The notes below the pieces were generated by a model. The model had not been told where the DNA came from, searched no databases, and was given only the letters and a program-made list of their open reading frames with translations. This document shows positions 45,401 through 56,576 of a stretch of 64,000 bases of DNA, one piece after another. Each line of letters opens with the position of its first letter. Position 1 is the stretch's first letter. A program made the translations under genes and the position numbers. This DNA comes from Phallusia mammillata (Eukaryota > Chordata > Ascidiacea > Phlebobranchia > Ascidiidae): positions 124,001 through 188,000 of the forward strand of contig QLIY01000141.1 in assembly GCA_003260075.1 (NCBI GenBank), given 5' to 3'.

Positions 45401-47898
45401 CCCCAGGGAACACGTTTTCTACCTCCTTAACCGTTGGTTTATAGACACGAATGCTAAGTTTAGTCGTGGTACTCTTGTTTCATATTCTTTGTCACGACTT
45501 GAGATTTTTTATCACCAAAGTCTGGAAGTTGAACTTTTCCCTCATGCAGAATAAGCGTCCAGGCATGTTTTCGGGTTCTGCTCTATATGCAAATGCGAAG
45601 CTATGTTTCGGTAAAATAGACACGCAACGATTTTGTACAGTTTCATTTTGTGTTATTCGAGAGAAGCTTTCTACACGCAATTTGCGATGGACGCAAGTGT
45701 TTTACGTCTTTGTGATAGCAAGACTAATAACAGTTCACATTTTTGTTGTTGTGTTGAGGTGTATCTAATATGATCCAAATTCTCTACGCTTTTTCCTAAA
45801 ATAAATGCAGTTTTTTTGACGCCACTGTTGAACAGCCGGTATTTCGCGACTTTTGCTACATGATTAAACGTGTTTTGCATTGTTTGATGTGTTAGTAGAA
45901 GTGATGTCAATTGAAGTGCTGGTCAATATAAAATATTAATCTAAAATTACGATACAACTGTAGTAATCAAGCCGGCTTTTATAACATATATGTCTTAAGG
46001 ACTTACGTCTTACTCGTGGATCTGCTATTTTATTCAGCGTCAATAGTTGTTTCACACAAATGAAGTACGTGCGACCATTCCATTTTCACGACGGGACTGG
46101 CTCAACATTTCGCAACCTAAACCTAATGTGTACTATTTTATAGATTTGAGTTGTAAGTAAAAATACTTTACGTTGAGAATTCGAAAAACGAACCCCCGAA
46201 AAAAAGTTGGAGATACTATGAATCATGTTGCATGGTGAATGTGGGCGATTCGAGACACGCCCCCAGTGTTGGTGGTGCTGAATCCAACCCTATCGCGTGC
46301 AAGATAGATCCAATATCGCCTGTTTTGGCCAGTTACGTGGGTTTAAAGCGAGTGACACCAACTTTCGACGGTATTTAACGGATTACTGCGTGATGATGGG
46401 CGTTACGTAGAATCGGGTCAGCGTATAAGAGGTGTCTTCTCTGGCACCTCTTTAACGGAGTAATCCATAGTTATCACGCTCTATGGTGCGTAATCATCGC
46501 ACTTTTATCTTTATTTTATCTTTATTTTTGATAGGGAAGTAATTTTGCGTGGGGTTGGGCGGACCACACGAGGTGCTGCATTTAAAATTGCCGTTTGTTA
46601 CGTAACCACTATGTCTTTTTTGCCGTTTGTTCGTTGTTTTGATCGCCGCTGTGCGAAACAACGGCTGATCGAGTTGTTTCTGCGACGGACCTATTTTCAA
46701 GCTGCCAAGTTTGTTTCACCTTTGTGATACTTCTGACCATACACACAAAGACTGAAGCGGAAATACATGTAACCAAAATCTTTTGAGTGCCCTTACAACC
46801 ACCTGCTACCCTACGTTGCATGTAGCTTGGTGGGGGCTCTCGACTGTAAGCAACTTATATCAGTTTCATCGGGATACAAAAATCACCGTGCCCCAGCAAG
46901 TTAGGCCATTGTGCTGGTAGTTTAATAAGTTTGTGGTGTAAAATTGAAGTGCCCTTTTCGCCCTACAGAACTTACATGTCATCGGGTCTTAAAAATTCAT
47001 GTGTGGTGGTAGTTAGTGTTTGCGTACGTCAAAGGCAGTTTTTCTGTGGATCGTGTTGTCGTAACAATTATGTTTCTTAACAAAGCAAAGCAAAAAGTGA
47101 CGCATGCCAACCAATTGGTTTACAATACTATTTATTTTGCCTTGTCGACAGGAATAAAAGTGTAGTTATGGCAACGCATTCAAGTCTGGATATTCCAGAC
47201 CTTATTCTTGTCATTAAAACAATCGTTTGTGTTTTTTGGACCACAATTGCTCAACCATTTTTACAAGCAAACGTGTTTCATAGAATTTCAAAGGTCAACG
47301 CTTGATAGTAAAAGAGTTGCAGCGTTGAACGAAATTTGTTTTACCAACGCTTGGGCCACGGAAAATTAACGAGTTCCCTGTGACATTTGCGTAGTCGTTT
47401 TCACCTTGTTGCCGCAGCGAGAACTTCATCCCAGCTTTCTGTTTGTGTGAAGTCACGTGAATCACTCTGGTTTGTCGCATACTCTGTAAACAAGCTTCGG
47501 CGTGCGTTTGCTTAAAGTGCACTAGTCATCCAACCGCCGTTGAAATGTGCAAGAAGGTCGTTGTTCACACTATGTGATATCAACTCAACTAAAAGCGTCA
47601 ACTGCTCGCGCAAATACCAAGTATTAATATTTGATCATGAGACCGCGAAAGGAGAGGTCTTATCTTTTTGTGTAGATCACGGTTTTAATGTTGTCACTTC
47701 GCTTATGCTTTGTAATTGTAGAATAAAAAGTCCAAGAGGCGATTTCTCCTCAATAAAACGCTTTTTGTAGTTTCATGACGCATTTGGAATTTGTGTCGTT
47801 AACGTTAGTTTACGTTCTGTCTGGAAGTTTTTCTGGCTTCCGTTTTTATTGCTGATTACACTATTGGAATAACACAAAAACTCAGTTTGACAAAAAGA
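42480..47898. other. Intergenic region, no recognisable gene
   Basis: The longest ORF of note (plus strand, ATG at 43201, stop by 43469) has one hydrophobic stretch near its end but no recognisable family. Other ORFs are short. I see no repeats of note. Confidence 0.4.
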
Positions 47899-48141
47899 TT
47901 TTTAGTATATTTGAGATCCATGGTTGGTTTGCAACATACAATCCTTTGTGAAACCATGTTACTATCTGAAAGCAAATTGTCACAAAGAGTACGGATCATT
48001 TTAAACAAATCATAGAAGGAAAAAAAAAGCTGGTCTCCCAAGCATTTCGACAGTAACATGGTTTCACAAAGGATTGTATGTCGCAAACCAACCATGGGTC
48101 TCAAATATACTAAAAAAAAGCTGGTCTCCCAAGCATTTCGA
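47899..48141. repeat. Foldback inverted repeat with a flanking direct repeat
   Basis: The left arm 47899-47966 and right arm 48049-48116 are inverted copies of 68 bp with about three mismatches, separated by 82 bp. A 29-bp direct repeat, containing GCTGGTCTCCCAAGCATTTC, ends at 48050 just as the right arm begins and recurs at about 48113-48141 just after it ends. The right arm is thus bracketed by the direct repeat. Template switching or a small transposition fits this layout. No ORF is involved. Confidence 0.8.
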
Positions 48142-49294
48142 TATATTTAGACAGTTTTCTTGTAAAGAATTATTTGCTCACACATAACACATGGGGCTGT
48201 TGCTTTGTTCAAAATATGTTAAATCATTTTAAAACTTGTCGACCTCACATTCAAGTCAGGGGTATCTTTGTGTTTTGTTTCCTTATCATGCACCACCTCT
48301 ATAGTTTAACGGGAACTGGTGTTCGCTGCTTAAAACTTGTACCAATATTTGCTCATGCATTCCGGTCACTTTAAGTCAAACCTCGGCGCGCAAAGTGTAC
48401 CGACTGACCCCCCTCGCAACGTGACAACCAATCACGAAGTAGGATCGGTTGTTTGCTTGGCAACGGCATGACCGCTTACGTCACAGATGATCCTTTTCAA
48501 GCTCTGACGCAACTGTAGCGAGTCAACGGTCACTTCTGGTCATTTTAATTGACTGTAATCTCTTGTTCGGTCAGTTGCCCTGCCTTGTTAGGACGTCGTA
48601 GGTGAACATCATTTCTCATTAGCATATAAAGATAAAGCTATGTGGTCATTGGCGGGTGTGCCGGGAAGTCAAACTGTGTCAATCCGTAGACCTGGGTCAC
48701 TTTGTTTCCTGTAACTGTTGCGACCAATCACGGTTAAGGTTAAATGGGTTGGAAATAGATTGTTGCACTTGTAAGATTTTGACCTCCCTAACTCGTGAAT
48801 ATTAATGATATGCTGTGTCTGAATGCATGCTCAAGCACAACAACGGTTCTATTCCTTTTGTTGACAAAAGCGGCCTCAAACTTTATTTACACCTAATAAT
48901 CGTTAAGCTTTTGGGTTTTGGTCCCACTAAGCCTGTGTTTATAGGTTCGAATTTGCAGGGTATACTCATATATGAACCTATTTGACGCTACGACTTGACA
49001 ACACAACAGCTCGTGCAAGTCTTACAGGTCAAAGGTAACATTAAGCAAGATTAACGCAACCTGAAACTGATAATCAAGCTGTGTTAAGCTTCGTGTTTTG
49101 TTTCTCAATTGGTGCTACGTCAATTAGGGTCATTTTCCGGAAAAATAAGCTTAGTTAAAGTTACGGATCACCTGTACTTGTCTCAAGACGCCGACTCTTG
49201 TGTAACCCTGCGTCTACGATTGGTTAAACCCGAATTATCGAAACAGTTACCTTAATTTGACAAATCCGTCCAACAAATTTACCATTCAGACCAA
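48142..49294. other. Intergenic DNA with promoter-like sites
   Basis: CCAAT boxes at about 48430 and 48723 and an RFX X-box-like half-palindrome (GTTGTTTGCTTGGCAAC, near 48450) occur here. No gene is recognised. The first copy of the 49189-49411 duplicated segment ends this stretch. Confidence 0.35.
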
Positions 49295-49305
49295 GGGGGG
49301 GGGGG
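49295..49305. other. G-run (11), probable assembly gap placeholder
   Basis: Copy 1 (49189-49294) and copy 2 (49306-49411) are 106 bp each with two differences. Copy 1 stops at the run after GACCAA; copy 2 continues into new sequence. Confidence 0.8.
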
Positions 49306-49541
49306 CGCCGACTTTTGTGTAACCCTGCGTCTACGATTGGTTAAACCCGAATTATCGAAACAATTACCTTAATTTGACAAATCCGTCCAACAAATTTACC
49401 ATTCAGACCAAAATGTTGCCTTGAATTTAAACGTGTTATAACAAAAGTGCTCGGGACATTTTTTATACACTAGTTGTTTAACAAACATTAAAAAAATGCA
49501 TTTGAAAAGTTAGTGGGATGTTTTACCACCATTGTCTTCTT

Positions 49542-49562
49542 GTCACGTGACTAACACGTGAC
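49542..49562. promoter_or_regulatory. Two adjacent E-boxes upstream of a candidate ORF
   Basis: GTCACGTGAC (49542-49551) is followed four bases later by CACGTGAC (49555-49562). Paired sites of this kind bind USF/MITF/TFE factors. They lie about 240 bp before the candidate membrane-protein ORF at 49803. Confidence 0.35.
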
Positions 49563-49802
49563 CGCACTGAATTTGGGCTTGCGGTTAAACTTGATTCAAA
49601 ACACGTAGGATCGTATTTCGTTTTCCGTCGTCCAGAATCTTTTGCTGGCGGATCATCCGAAGCCTTTGACAGTTTAGCATTCTTGGAGTATTTCAACGGC
49701 AAAACAAATGACAAACAGTAGCTGAAAAGGATGCGTCCTGTATGAAAGCAGACGACCCGTACCACAACCTTGAACCTGTGGTTTTCCAGAAACCCAAGGT
49801 CA

Positions 49803-50129
49803 ATGCGAAAGCATGTAAAAGTTTTGTTAGGGGTATTGTTTTTTTTCCTCATAGTCGTCAGTTTCTTTCGATCAGAGGTTAAAGTTGGGCTAAAAACTCG
49901 ATACGTGTCGCAGCAAACACCTCGTGCTTTGTGGCTCGCCCTTGACTTTGGCGTGTTACTTGATAAGCTGCGGCGTTCGGGTTGGGATCCTATGTCGAAA
50001 CCAAATGCCACACAAACAGACGACAAATGTCGGTTCCGATTAATTGACGCCCATATAGCTTACCGAGAAACGCAGCTGAACACAGGAGGCCAGTTGAAAC
50101 CTCTGAGCGGTAGCTGCATGGCGCCAGGC
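49803..50129 (+). CDS. Candidate type II membrane protein N-terminus, interrupted by a gap
   Basis: From the ATG at 49803 the frame reads MRKHVKVLLGVLFFFLIVVS: a short basic tail and one hydrophobic segment (about residues 7-22), then a hydrophilic stem with one N-glycosylation motif (NAT). That is the architecture of Golgi glycosyl- and sulfotransferases, but no catalytic motif is visible and I cannot name a family. The G-run at 50130 breaks the frame. The second allele copy (50141-50223) stays open in the same frame and continues to a stop at 50418, with no known domain. The two copies differ by two amino-acid changes and one silent change. The opposite strand is also open over most of this region, so it may not be coding. 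Confidence 0.25.
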
Positions 50130-50139
50130 GGGGGGGGGG
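50130..50139. other. G-run (10), probable assembly gap placeholder
   Basis: Copies of 83 bp (50047-50129 and 50141-50223) flank exactly ten G and differ at three bases. The pattern is the same as at the other short runs. Confidence 0.8.
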
Positions 50140-50418
50140 AACGCCCATATAGCTTACCAAGAAACACAGCTGAAAACAGGAGGCCAGTTGAAACCTCTGA
50201 GCGGTAGCTGCATGGCGCCAGGCCTAAATAAGGTGGCAAAGCGTCTCTGTCTGCACTTAGTGGTTAAGCTCTCTCAATGTGTATGCGGGCTGGTGCATAC
50301 GGAAGCAGTGTTCGCCGCATTCTTGTCTGTTCTTTGTCTTGGCCACCTAATCCTTGTTTTGGTTTGGTCGCCATACAACCCTCTCTCCCCCGGTGCCCCT
50401 TGTCTGAACCTGGTTTAA

Positions 50419-51777
50419 GCAGCAAAGCTTCGTGGTTCTCTGTTTTCTGTAAATATGTTGTGAAAATTTGCTGCTTTCCAGAAATCATTGGGCTTGGGAT
50501 TCGTATCTTTTGTGAAATGTTTGTTGTTTTTTGACAGCCCAAATTGAGCGGTGAAAATACAGATATTGTTTTAGAGTTTGTACCTCGGTAAAGTACTTTG
50601 TTTCTATTTAATTTCTTTCAGACATTTGTTTATGTAACGTATTTTAGCACAGTTAAACAATTTTATACAGATTTAAGTTTGTGATTTTAAATGCAACGTA
50701 GAAAAATTAATATTTTTTGAATTACGTTTTCTTGAGGCATTAACTGTTCTTGAGGGTTAACGCGTCGATTTTCCCAAGTGGACGACTATTCTATACATGT
50801 CGTTTGGAAAGCGTGGTGACCCACCCCTACGGCGGCGGACGTCCCTTTTGTGCGATTTTAGACCGTTGGTGAAGGGATTGAATTTCTGGTTTTCCGGTTG
50901 GAATAATAGATGCAGAGTAAACGATTGAAAAGGTCAATTAGCGTTAACAAGTTATTGATAAAACTGGTTATACTGTCCACCCACACGTTGTTCGTTGTTC
51001 CACTCTCCACCTTATCCTTTTGAGCTGGGTACGTTTACTTTGTTTAGTAAGTTTATCCGGTATTCGTGAATAAAAGTACCCGTATAGATTGGCACAAACT
51101 GATTTGTAGGGCGTACGGAAAAATTCATGTTTTGATTTCATTTCATGTAAGATGTAACTGGCAAGTCGGATATAAGCTATATAAATCTCAAATGTTTTAA
51201 GTTTATGACATTTTGTTCATTTTGGTTAGAAGTACTTGGAAATTTGTGTTATTACGTTGAATTATCCTGGGATAAACTGTAAGGCTCTTGCGTCCACAGT
51301 TCATTGATATCCCCAAATATGCTTGCAAATCTGTTGTTTATTTACCTAAGCTCGATTGTATGCTGGTGGTAGTGTAATGGCCTATGTATCCTTACCTTAT
51401 AAGCTCAACGTAAGCATGGCTATATTAATAGCACCCCACTATAAATCGTTTTTCTTATCATAAGACGAAGTTTTCAGGCGTTATCGTGATTTTGCTCTAT
51501 ATTTGGGTTTGTGTGATGCCTCCCAAACTTCAATTTCCCGTTATATGTCTCCGATGTATCATATGTCAATCTATCTGATCTAAATCCTCAGCGAGTTACC
51601 TTTGTGTTCTTCGATCTTGCGTTGCATCCACGAAATTTGAAATGTTATCCATTTTAACCGATGTTTTGCTTCAGTTGCAACTTTGCAAGGATTTAGGATT
51701 AGATTTAGTATTAAGTTTCCGTTTTGTTTTCTTGAATACCCCAAAGTAAACTATTTTGACTTATTTTTTCCAACCAG
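50419..51777. other. Possible intron or intergenic DNA
   Basis: AT-rich with no coding signal I can support. If the terminal exon at 51778 is real, at least part of this stretch is its upstream intron. Confidence 0.35.
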
Positions 51778-51866
51778 CTCGCAAAAAAGCATCCGAAGAT
51801 CGTCATACCGCCGAAGAATTACTGCACTTTTTGTGTTGCCATTTCCTCAAGAAATATGCTTTCTGA
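51778..51866 (+). CDS. Candidate terminal coding exon, family unknown
   Basis: A strong acceptor (TTATTTTTTCCAACCAG) is followed by a short open stretch, a stop and AATAAA at 51876-51881. In the frame entered after two bases it reads RKKASEDRHTAEELLHFLCC and ends HFLKKYAF at TGA 51864-51866. The RHTAEELL run faintly resembles the end of a protein kinase domain, but the match is too short to claim. The other two frames are also open, so the frame is uncertain. No upstream exon could be tied to it. Confidence 0.3.
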
Positions 51867-51875
51867 ATGTTAAAC

Positions 51876-51881
51876 AATAAA
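51876..51881 (+). terminator. Poly(A) signal AATAAA
   Basis: It lies nine bases after the TGA of the candidate terminal exon. The close spacing of acceptor, stop and AATAAA is what suggests a real 3' end here. Confidence 0.35.
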
Positions 51882-54800
51882 CTTTAAGAAAAACACGAAA
51901 TTTTCTTGGGTTTTATTGATCAACTGGTTTACTTAATACAAGCATTACGTTGGAGAAAAACTTTTGAAAGAATGCTGATACAGCAAAATCTTCGTGCAAT
52001 GTATCATTTAAAATTTAATTTATTGATTAGAAATACAAAGGCTGTTTGTTGCGAAAGACATACATAGTTGTACATACACGGCAATGTGCAGACAAGAAAG
52101 GGTCTAACCGGTTTAAAGAGGCCCGCGACTAAACCGCACTGTTCTGTCTCGTCGCGGGATCGCATGTCCACTTTGCATCAACCCTAGCATGGAGCTGTGA
52201 TGACGCGCGACCAGTCGAGAGCTTAGAGGTTAAGTTACATCGAGCTTCAGAAACAAAACTGCAACTTGCCGCAAAAGTCGCACTGGTCACTAAGCCCGGG
52301 AATGTGACCCTCATTAGCACCGACAACGGACTTCAAATTGTTTATATAGACTGTCATATATATTATGACTGATTGTATTGACATTTTAGGTCATTTCTTG
52401 GATTTTGGTGCATACCACCGCCCGTATAGGAGGTTAAACAACACTATGGGTCCAGGGTGTATTAACCAACACTTTGTAAACCAACGTTCAAGAAAAACTT
52501 TTTAAATTATCTGGAACCTATATTAACTGATTTAAAACACTTATTCAAGGCTTTCGATTTTGTGCTACTCATCAGTAACCGCTATAAGGGGACAATCTTT
52601 TGCCTTTGTATTTTAGAAGATTTAAAGTTGTGTTGCCTAAGTTTATGTTGTATGTTGATTTCGCAAGACATTATTATTGTTAGGATTTTCATTTTGTCCT
52701 AATATGATCTGATTCCATGTTAGGCTATCGGCATTTGTTGTTGCAAATTTCGATCTTTGACAGGCTGTCTATCATGAACAGAATTCTTAAGCCCATCACA
52801 TGGTAAACCGGCATGGATCCTACTCACAGCCAATTATGACGAAGCGGCGATAGCATGCGCTTTTGTTTACCACTCAATCCTCGGCAGGGGATCATGTTGA
52901 TAAACAAGTAGATAAATCTAATGCAAATAGATTTGCGGGATTTTAAGTGGTAGCGAAGAGTGAAAAAGCTCGAATTCCTTTTCGGTTTCGAGGTCGCTCT
53001 CCGACTGAGATGGCGCTTGTCACTCATTGGTGAACTGATTCCCACTAATCGGGCGATTTTTCTTGGAATGTGTTTAAGCTCGTCCGCCGCAGCAATCGTT
53101 CAAGCGACTGGAACCGGTGTCGCGGCGCCAACTGGGCAGTGTGGGGAAGGGGTCAGTTCCTCCAAAGAGAACATGGACGAAGTAACTTATTGTACATTTA
53201 TTTGTGAACTTTGGCGCGCTAAATAAAGCTACTTTGGCTATCTCATACTCGACAAGAAAACCATAGAAAGTTACATCCTGTAAAAACTAAGTTTGGCTAA
53301 TTCATTATTTTATGTTTGAGGGTGAGAGGGGGTCAATAAGTCGGTACCTTTTTAGATGCATGTTTTATGTCTATGATTATCCGTGCTCTCTCGCCTGACA
53401 ATCATCTCCTAACTTTCCCTTATGCAAAGTCGCTTTCTTGCCAATTGACCCGGTTTCTGTGGGCAACTTAAGCACATACGGGTCGATTGCAGTGTATCAT
53501 TTCACTTATGACAGGAAACCAGCAGTTAGCCGCGTTGCAATCCAATAGCCGGTTCTTGCCATCAACTTTGCCACCCGCCACTGCACGTCTTCTTGACGAG
53601 TAAAACTATCCGGTCTGACTGGCCAATGTTTCCATTTCTGAAATACTTAAGATGGTTGTCATAGGGAGCTTCGAACATTATCTGCGTTTTAGGGGTTTCC
53701 ATTTGACCCACGAAGTTGCCCCTTTCACGTTTAAATCTTGTTAACCTTGTCATGCATTTAAGTAAAATGTCACGAGATTGTTGTTACAGGCACAAGGGAG
53801 TTTTGACAGTTTTTCTACTATATTCATTTTTAATGCTATGTGGTAAAAATATTGCTTTTTTGTCATAGTTCGACAGTCATTGTGTCATATGTGGTAAAAC
53901 TATCTAGATTTTTGTGAGCCATTGTTGGTATTTTTGTTTTTGTGTGATGCTGTCCAAAGTTCTTTCCATCGACGGAATGACTAAAAGCATCAGCACAGTA
54001 TTTGCTGCGTATTTATTTACCTACCTATATTTTGCTCGCTAATATACATCAAAATGTTCTTCACTAAACTTCCAGATGTTCAAAAATTACTTCATCGATC
54101 TAGATGTCGCCCAAAGACTATTTTGTAGATCGTTTTCCTTTCTTACCAACCGCAAATGTTCATCCAGGTGCTCACGGCGGACGCCGGTGGACCGCAATTT
54201 TCTGCCCTATCTGTTAAAGTCTCCACTAATCGATTACAGGTAGCCCTCTGCCCTTGAATCCCTGCTTGATGGATTGCCAAAGATAGATTTATATTAGCTT
54301 CCCTTAAGTGCAGCACACAAGGTATTCGGCGCGCGTGCGTTTTTTGATTTGGAACTGATTTGATTTGGAATCGACTATCGAGGATTGCAGGTGCTGGTGT
54401 GTAAAATGTTCATGTTCTACATTGGGTGTTTCGTTTCTGGGCGCGACACACGTGGTAGTTGGAATGTAATACGCCGAGGAAACAAATTGAAAAGTCTATC
54501 ACCTTTTTTTTACAAAAAGATGGTTTGCATTGTTTCCATTCGGCCATAGTAGCTATAATGTTTTCCTTTAGTAAAATACGGTTTGTTGTTTATAAAAAAA
54601 AATTATAAACACGGTTTGTGGTTTATAAAAAAAAATTATTAATTTTGATCTTGGGATGGTTTAGATTTCGTAACAATAGAATTTCATGATTTAGTTTTTG
54701 GCTGCTGGCCTTTGAAATTATACTTTATACCTTCAAACGCCATATGCCTCGACCCTTTGACAGCTATAACGTAGAATAATGGTTTTGGAGCCCTTTGCTT

Positions 54801-56258
54801 TGAGGGTATGGCAAATTACCTTGTCAGTGTATAAATAGACCTCCCGAGCTTGGAGTGTTTTGTCTACCTACAAGTGATGTATCTACAAAACCTCAGTGAA
54901 GAATGTTTACGGCATCTTCGACCGCCGTTACCCGCGTTTTCTCACGTTCTAACAATTTGCTATCAAAAAGACGAATCCTTATAGATTATCTCAAAGAGTT
55001 GGACTTCAGAGATACAGAAGCGCACCGAGGAATAAATGAGTCCACGGACTTTGGAATGTGAGTTTGGCTGCCGTGACACCTGCCAGAAGCGAGCGGTCTG
55101 AGAGTTTACATTAACTGTAAACTGCGGTTTCTTGAGGTGTAAAAGGTACACGCGTCGACCGGTTTCGCGTTCCGGGATATTCAAGGCAGCGCACGACTTT
55201 TTGGCACGGTTGCCAAGCAACTTCATCACCAGAACTGGACCCTGTTAGATTTTACGAATGTAAGCAGACTCGATTCGAATCAACGTGATATCAACCAGGA
55301 CTTGATAAATCCCGATCGTTTGTCTTTGATACCGCTAAATAGGATTTTGATAAGAATTCATGGTTGAAGATGTTGATTCAAGAAAGGGCTTTGCAAAATG
55401 GCTTTATATTGAAATGTAAGTTGTTTGAAAACACTAAACAAAATTGCAAATAATTGTGTTCCACATTTTGAGGCAAAACCACTGCCCCTCTTGCCACAAA
55501 TTTCTGCTGATACTAACCTAATTTTTGCGCAGTTTTTAGGAGGCTGTGCACCTGGAAATGCCATCTCCCTTCTGCTTATGTTGAAAATCGCCATGCGCCT
55601 TGTCAAACAATCCCCGCTTAACATCAGCCTGATCCATTTAGATTACTGCCTTGCACGCAAGGGCTTGGCGTTTAGCCCTGCGCACTATACTCCCTGGCCT
55701 TGACCCGTTTCGGGGTGGCGTGAGGCACACGACGACTTGAACGAAGCCATCGAAAGTAACTGATAAGTGTCAGAGGCAGCTACAGTAAAGAGGCCACATT
55801 GGTTACAACACGCGACCCCATATATTTTTTGGTCCATATTTTGATGCGCGTTTTTGGAATTTTTGCACAATGTTTTGCACCGTGGTTCACCGCCCTCTGT
55901 TGGCAAGTGGAAAGGTTAATTCGTGGATTACTGTACGTCGTATACATGGTGCAGTTCCGCAGTGCGGCCTTGTCACGACATCCCGATGTTGCTACATTTG
56001 GTGGTGGGCACACCTGAAAGACAAGGTTCTCTTTTCTGCTCCCGCCGCTTTGGATAAATTATTGCAGCGTGTTTTTTTGACTTAACCCAAAAGGTCATGT
56101 CATGAGGTATTGCAACGGCTAGGAATAATTGGAAACATTGTATGCATTTAAAATTGACCAAGCTCTTTTAATGTTATTCTTGCTGTACTTTAAAACCATA
56201 ATCTTCAAAGACTGATCAGTGCATCTTACGAATTACTGCTAACACTCAAGTGTTAGTA
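51882..56258. other. Intergenic DNA, no recognisable gene
   Basis: It contains a 33-bp tandem duplication (54578-54643) and several short ORFs on both strands with no resemblance to known families. Confidence 0.4.
54578..54643. repeat. Two-copy 33-bp tandem repeat
   Basis: Units at 54578-54610 and 54611-54643 share ACGGTTTGT, then GTTTATAAAAAAAAATTAT, with a few differences. The A-rich core favours replication slippage. Confidence 0.85.
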
Positions 56259-56576
56259 CAGTGGTTCCCAACCTTTTTTGTTACATTCCTCCCTTCGCCC
56301 ATTTTCGAACTATTCATTCCTCCCCATAAGAAGAAAAACAAACATAACATTAAAAATTAAAGCATTTTGAAATAGACCTTATAATTAGGGATGTCCATTC
56401 AGAATCCTTTACCAAATGTGAACCGGGTCCAAATTATAATAATACATAATAATGTAAAAACAAAAATATTCTGTAACATTTTCAATGTAATTTTTCTGTA
56501 GGTTTTATGAAATTCCTCCCCTGAACTCATAAAATTCCTCCCTAGGGAGGAATTCCTCCCCGGTTGGGAACCACTG
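56259..56576. mobile_element. hAT-family MITE with 8-bp target-site duplication
   Basis: The element starts CAGTGGTTCCCAACC and ends GGTTGGGAACCACTG, a perfect 15-bp terminal inverted repeat of the classic hAT type. It is flanked by the identical octamer TGTTAGTA at 56251-56258 and 56577-56584, the target duplication length of hAT transposases. At 318 bp it has no transposase. Subterminal ATTCCTCCC motifs repeat near both ends, and the right side forms a palindrome around CCTAGG. The perfect duplication and termini suggest fairly recent mobilisation in trans by an autonomous hAT. Confidence 0.93.

Noticed and set aside
49523..50026. 167-codon minus-strand ORF
   Set aside because: Overlaps the plus-strand candidate. 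No domain, and it runs through the E-box pair. Kept only as a reason for low confidence in the plus-strand ORF.
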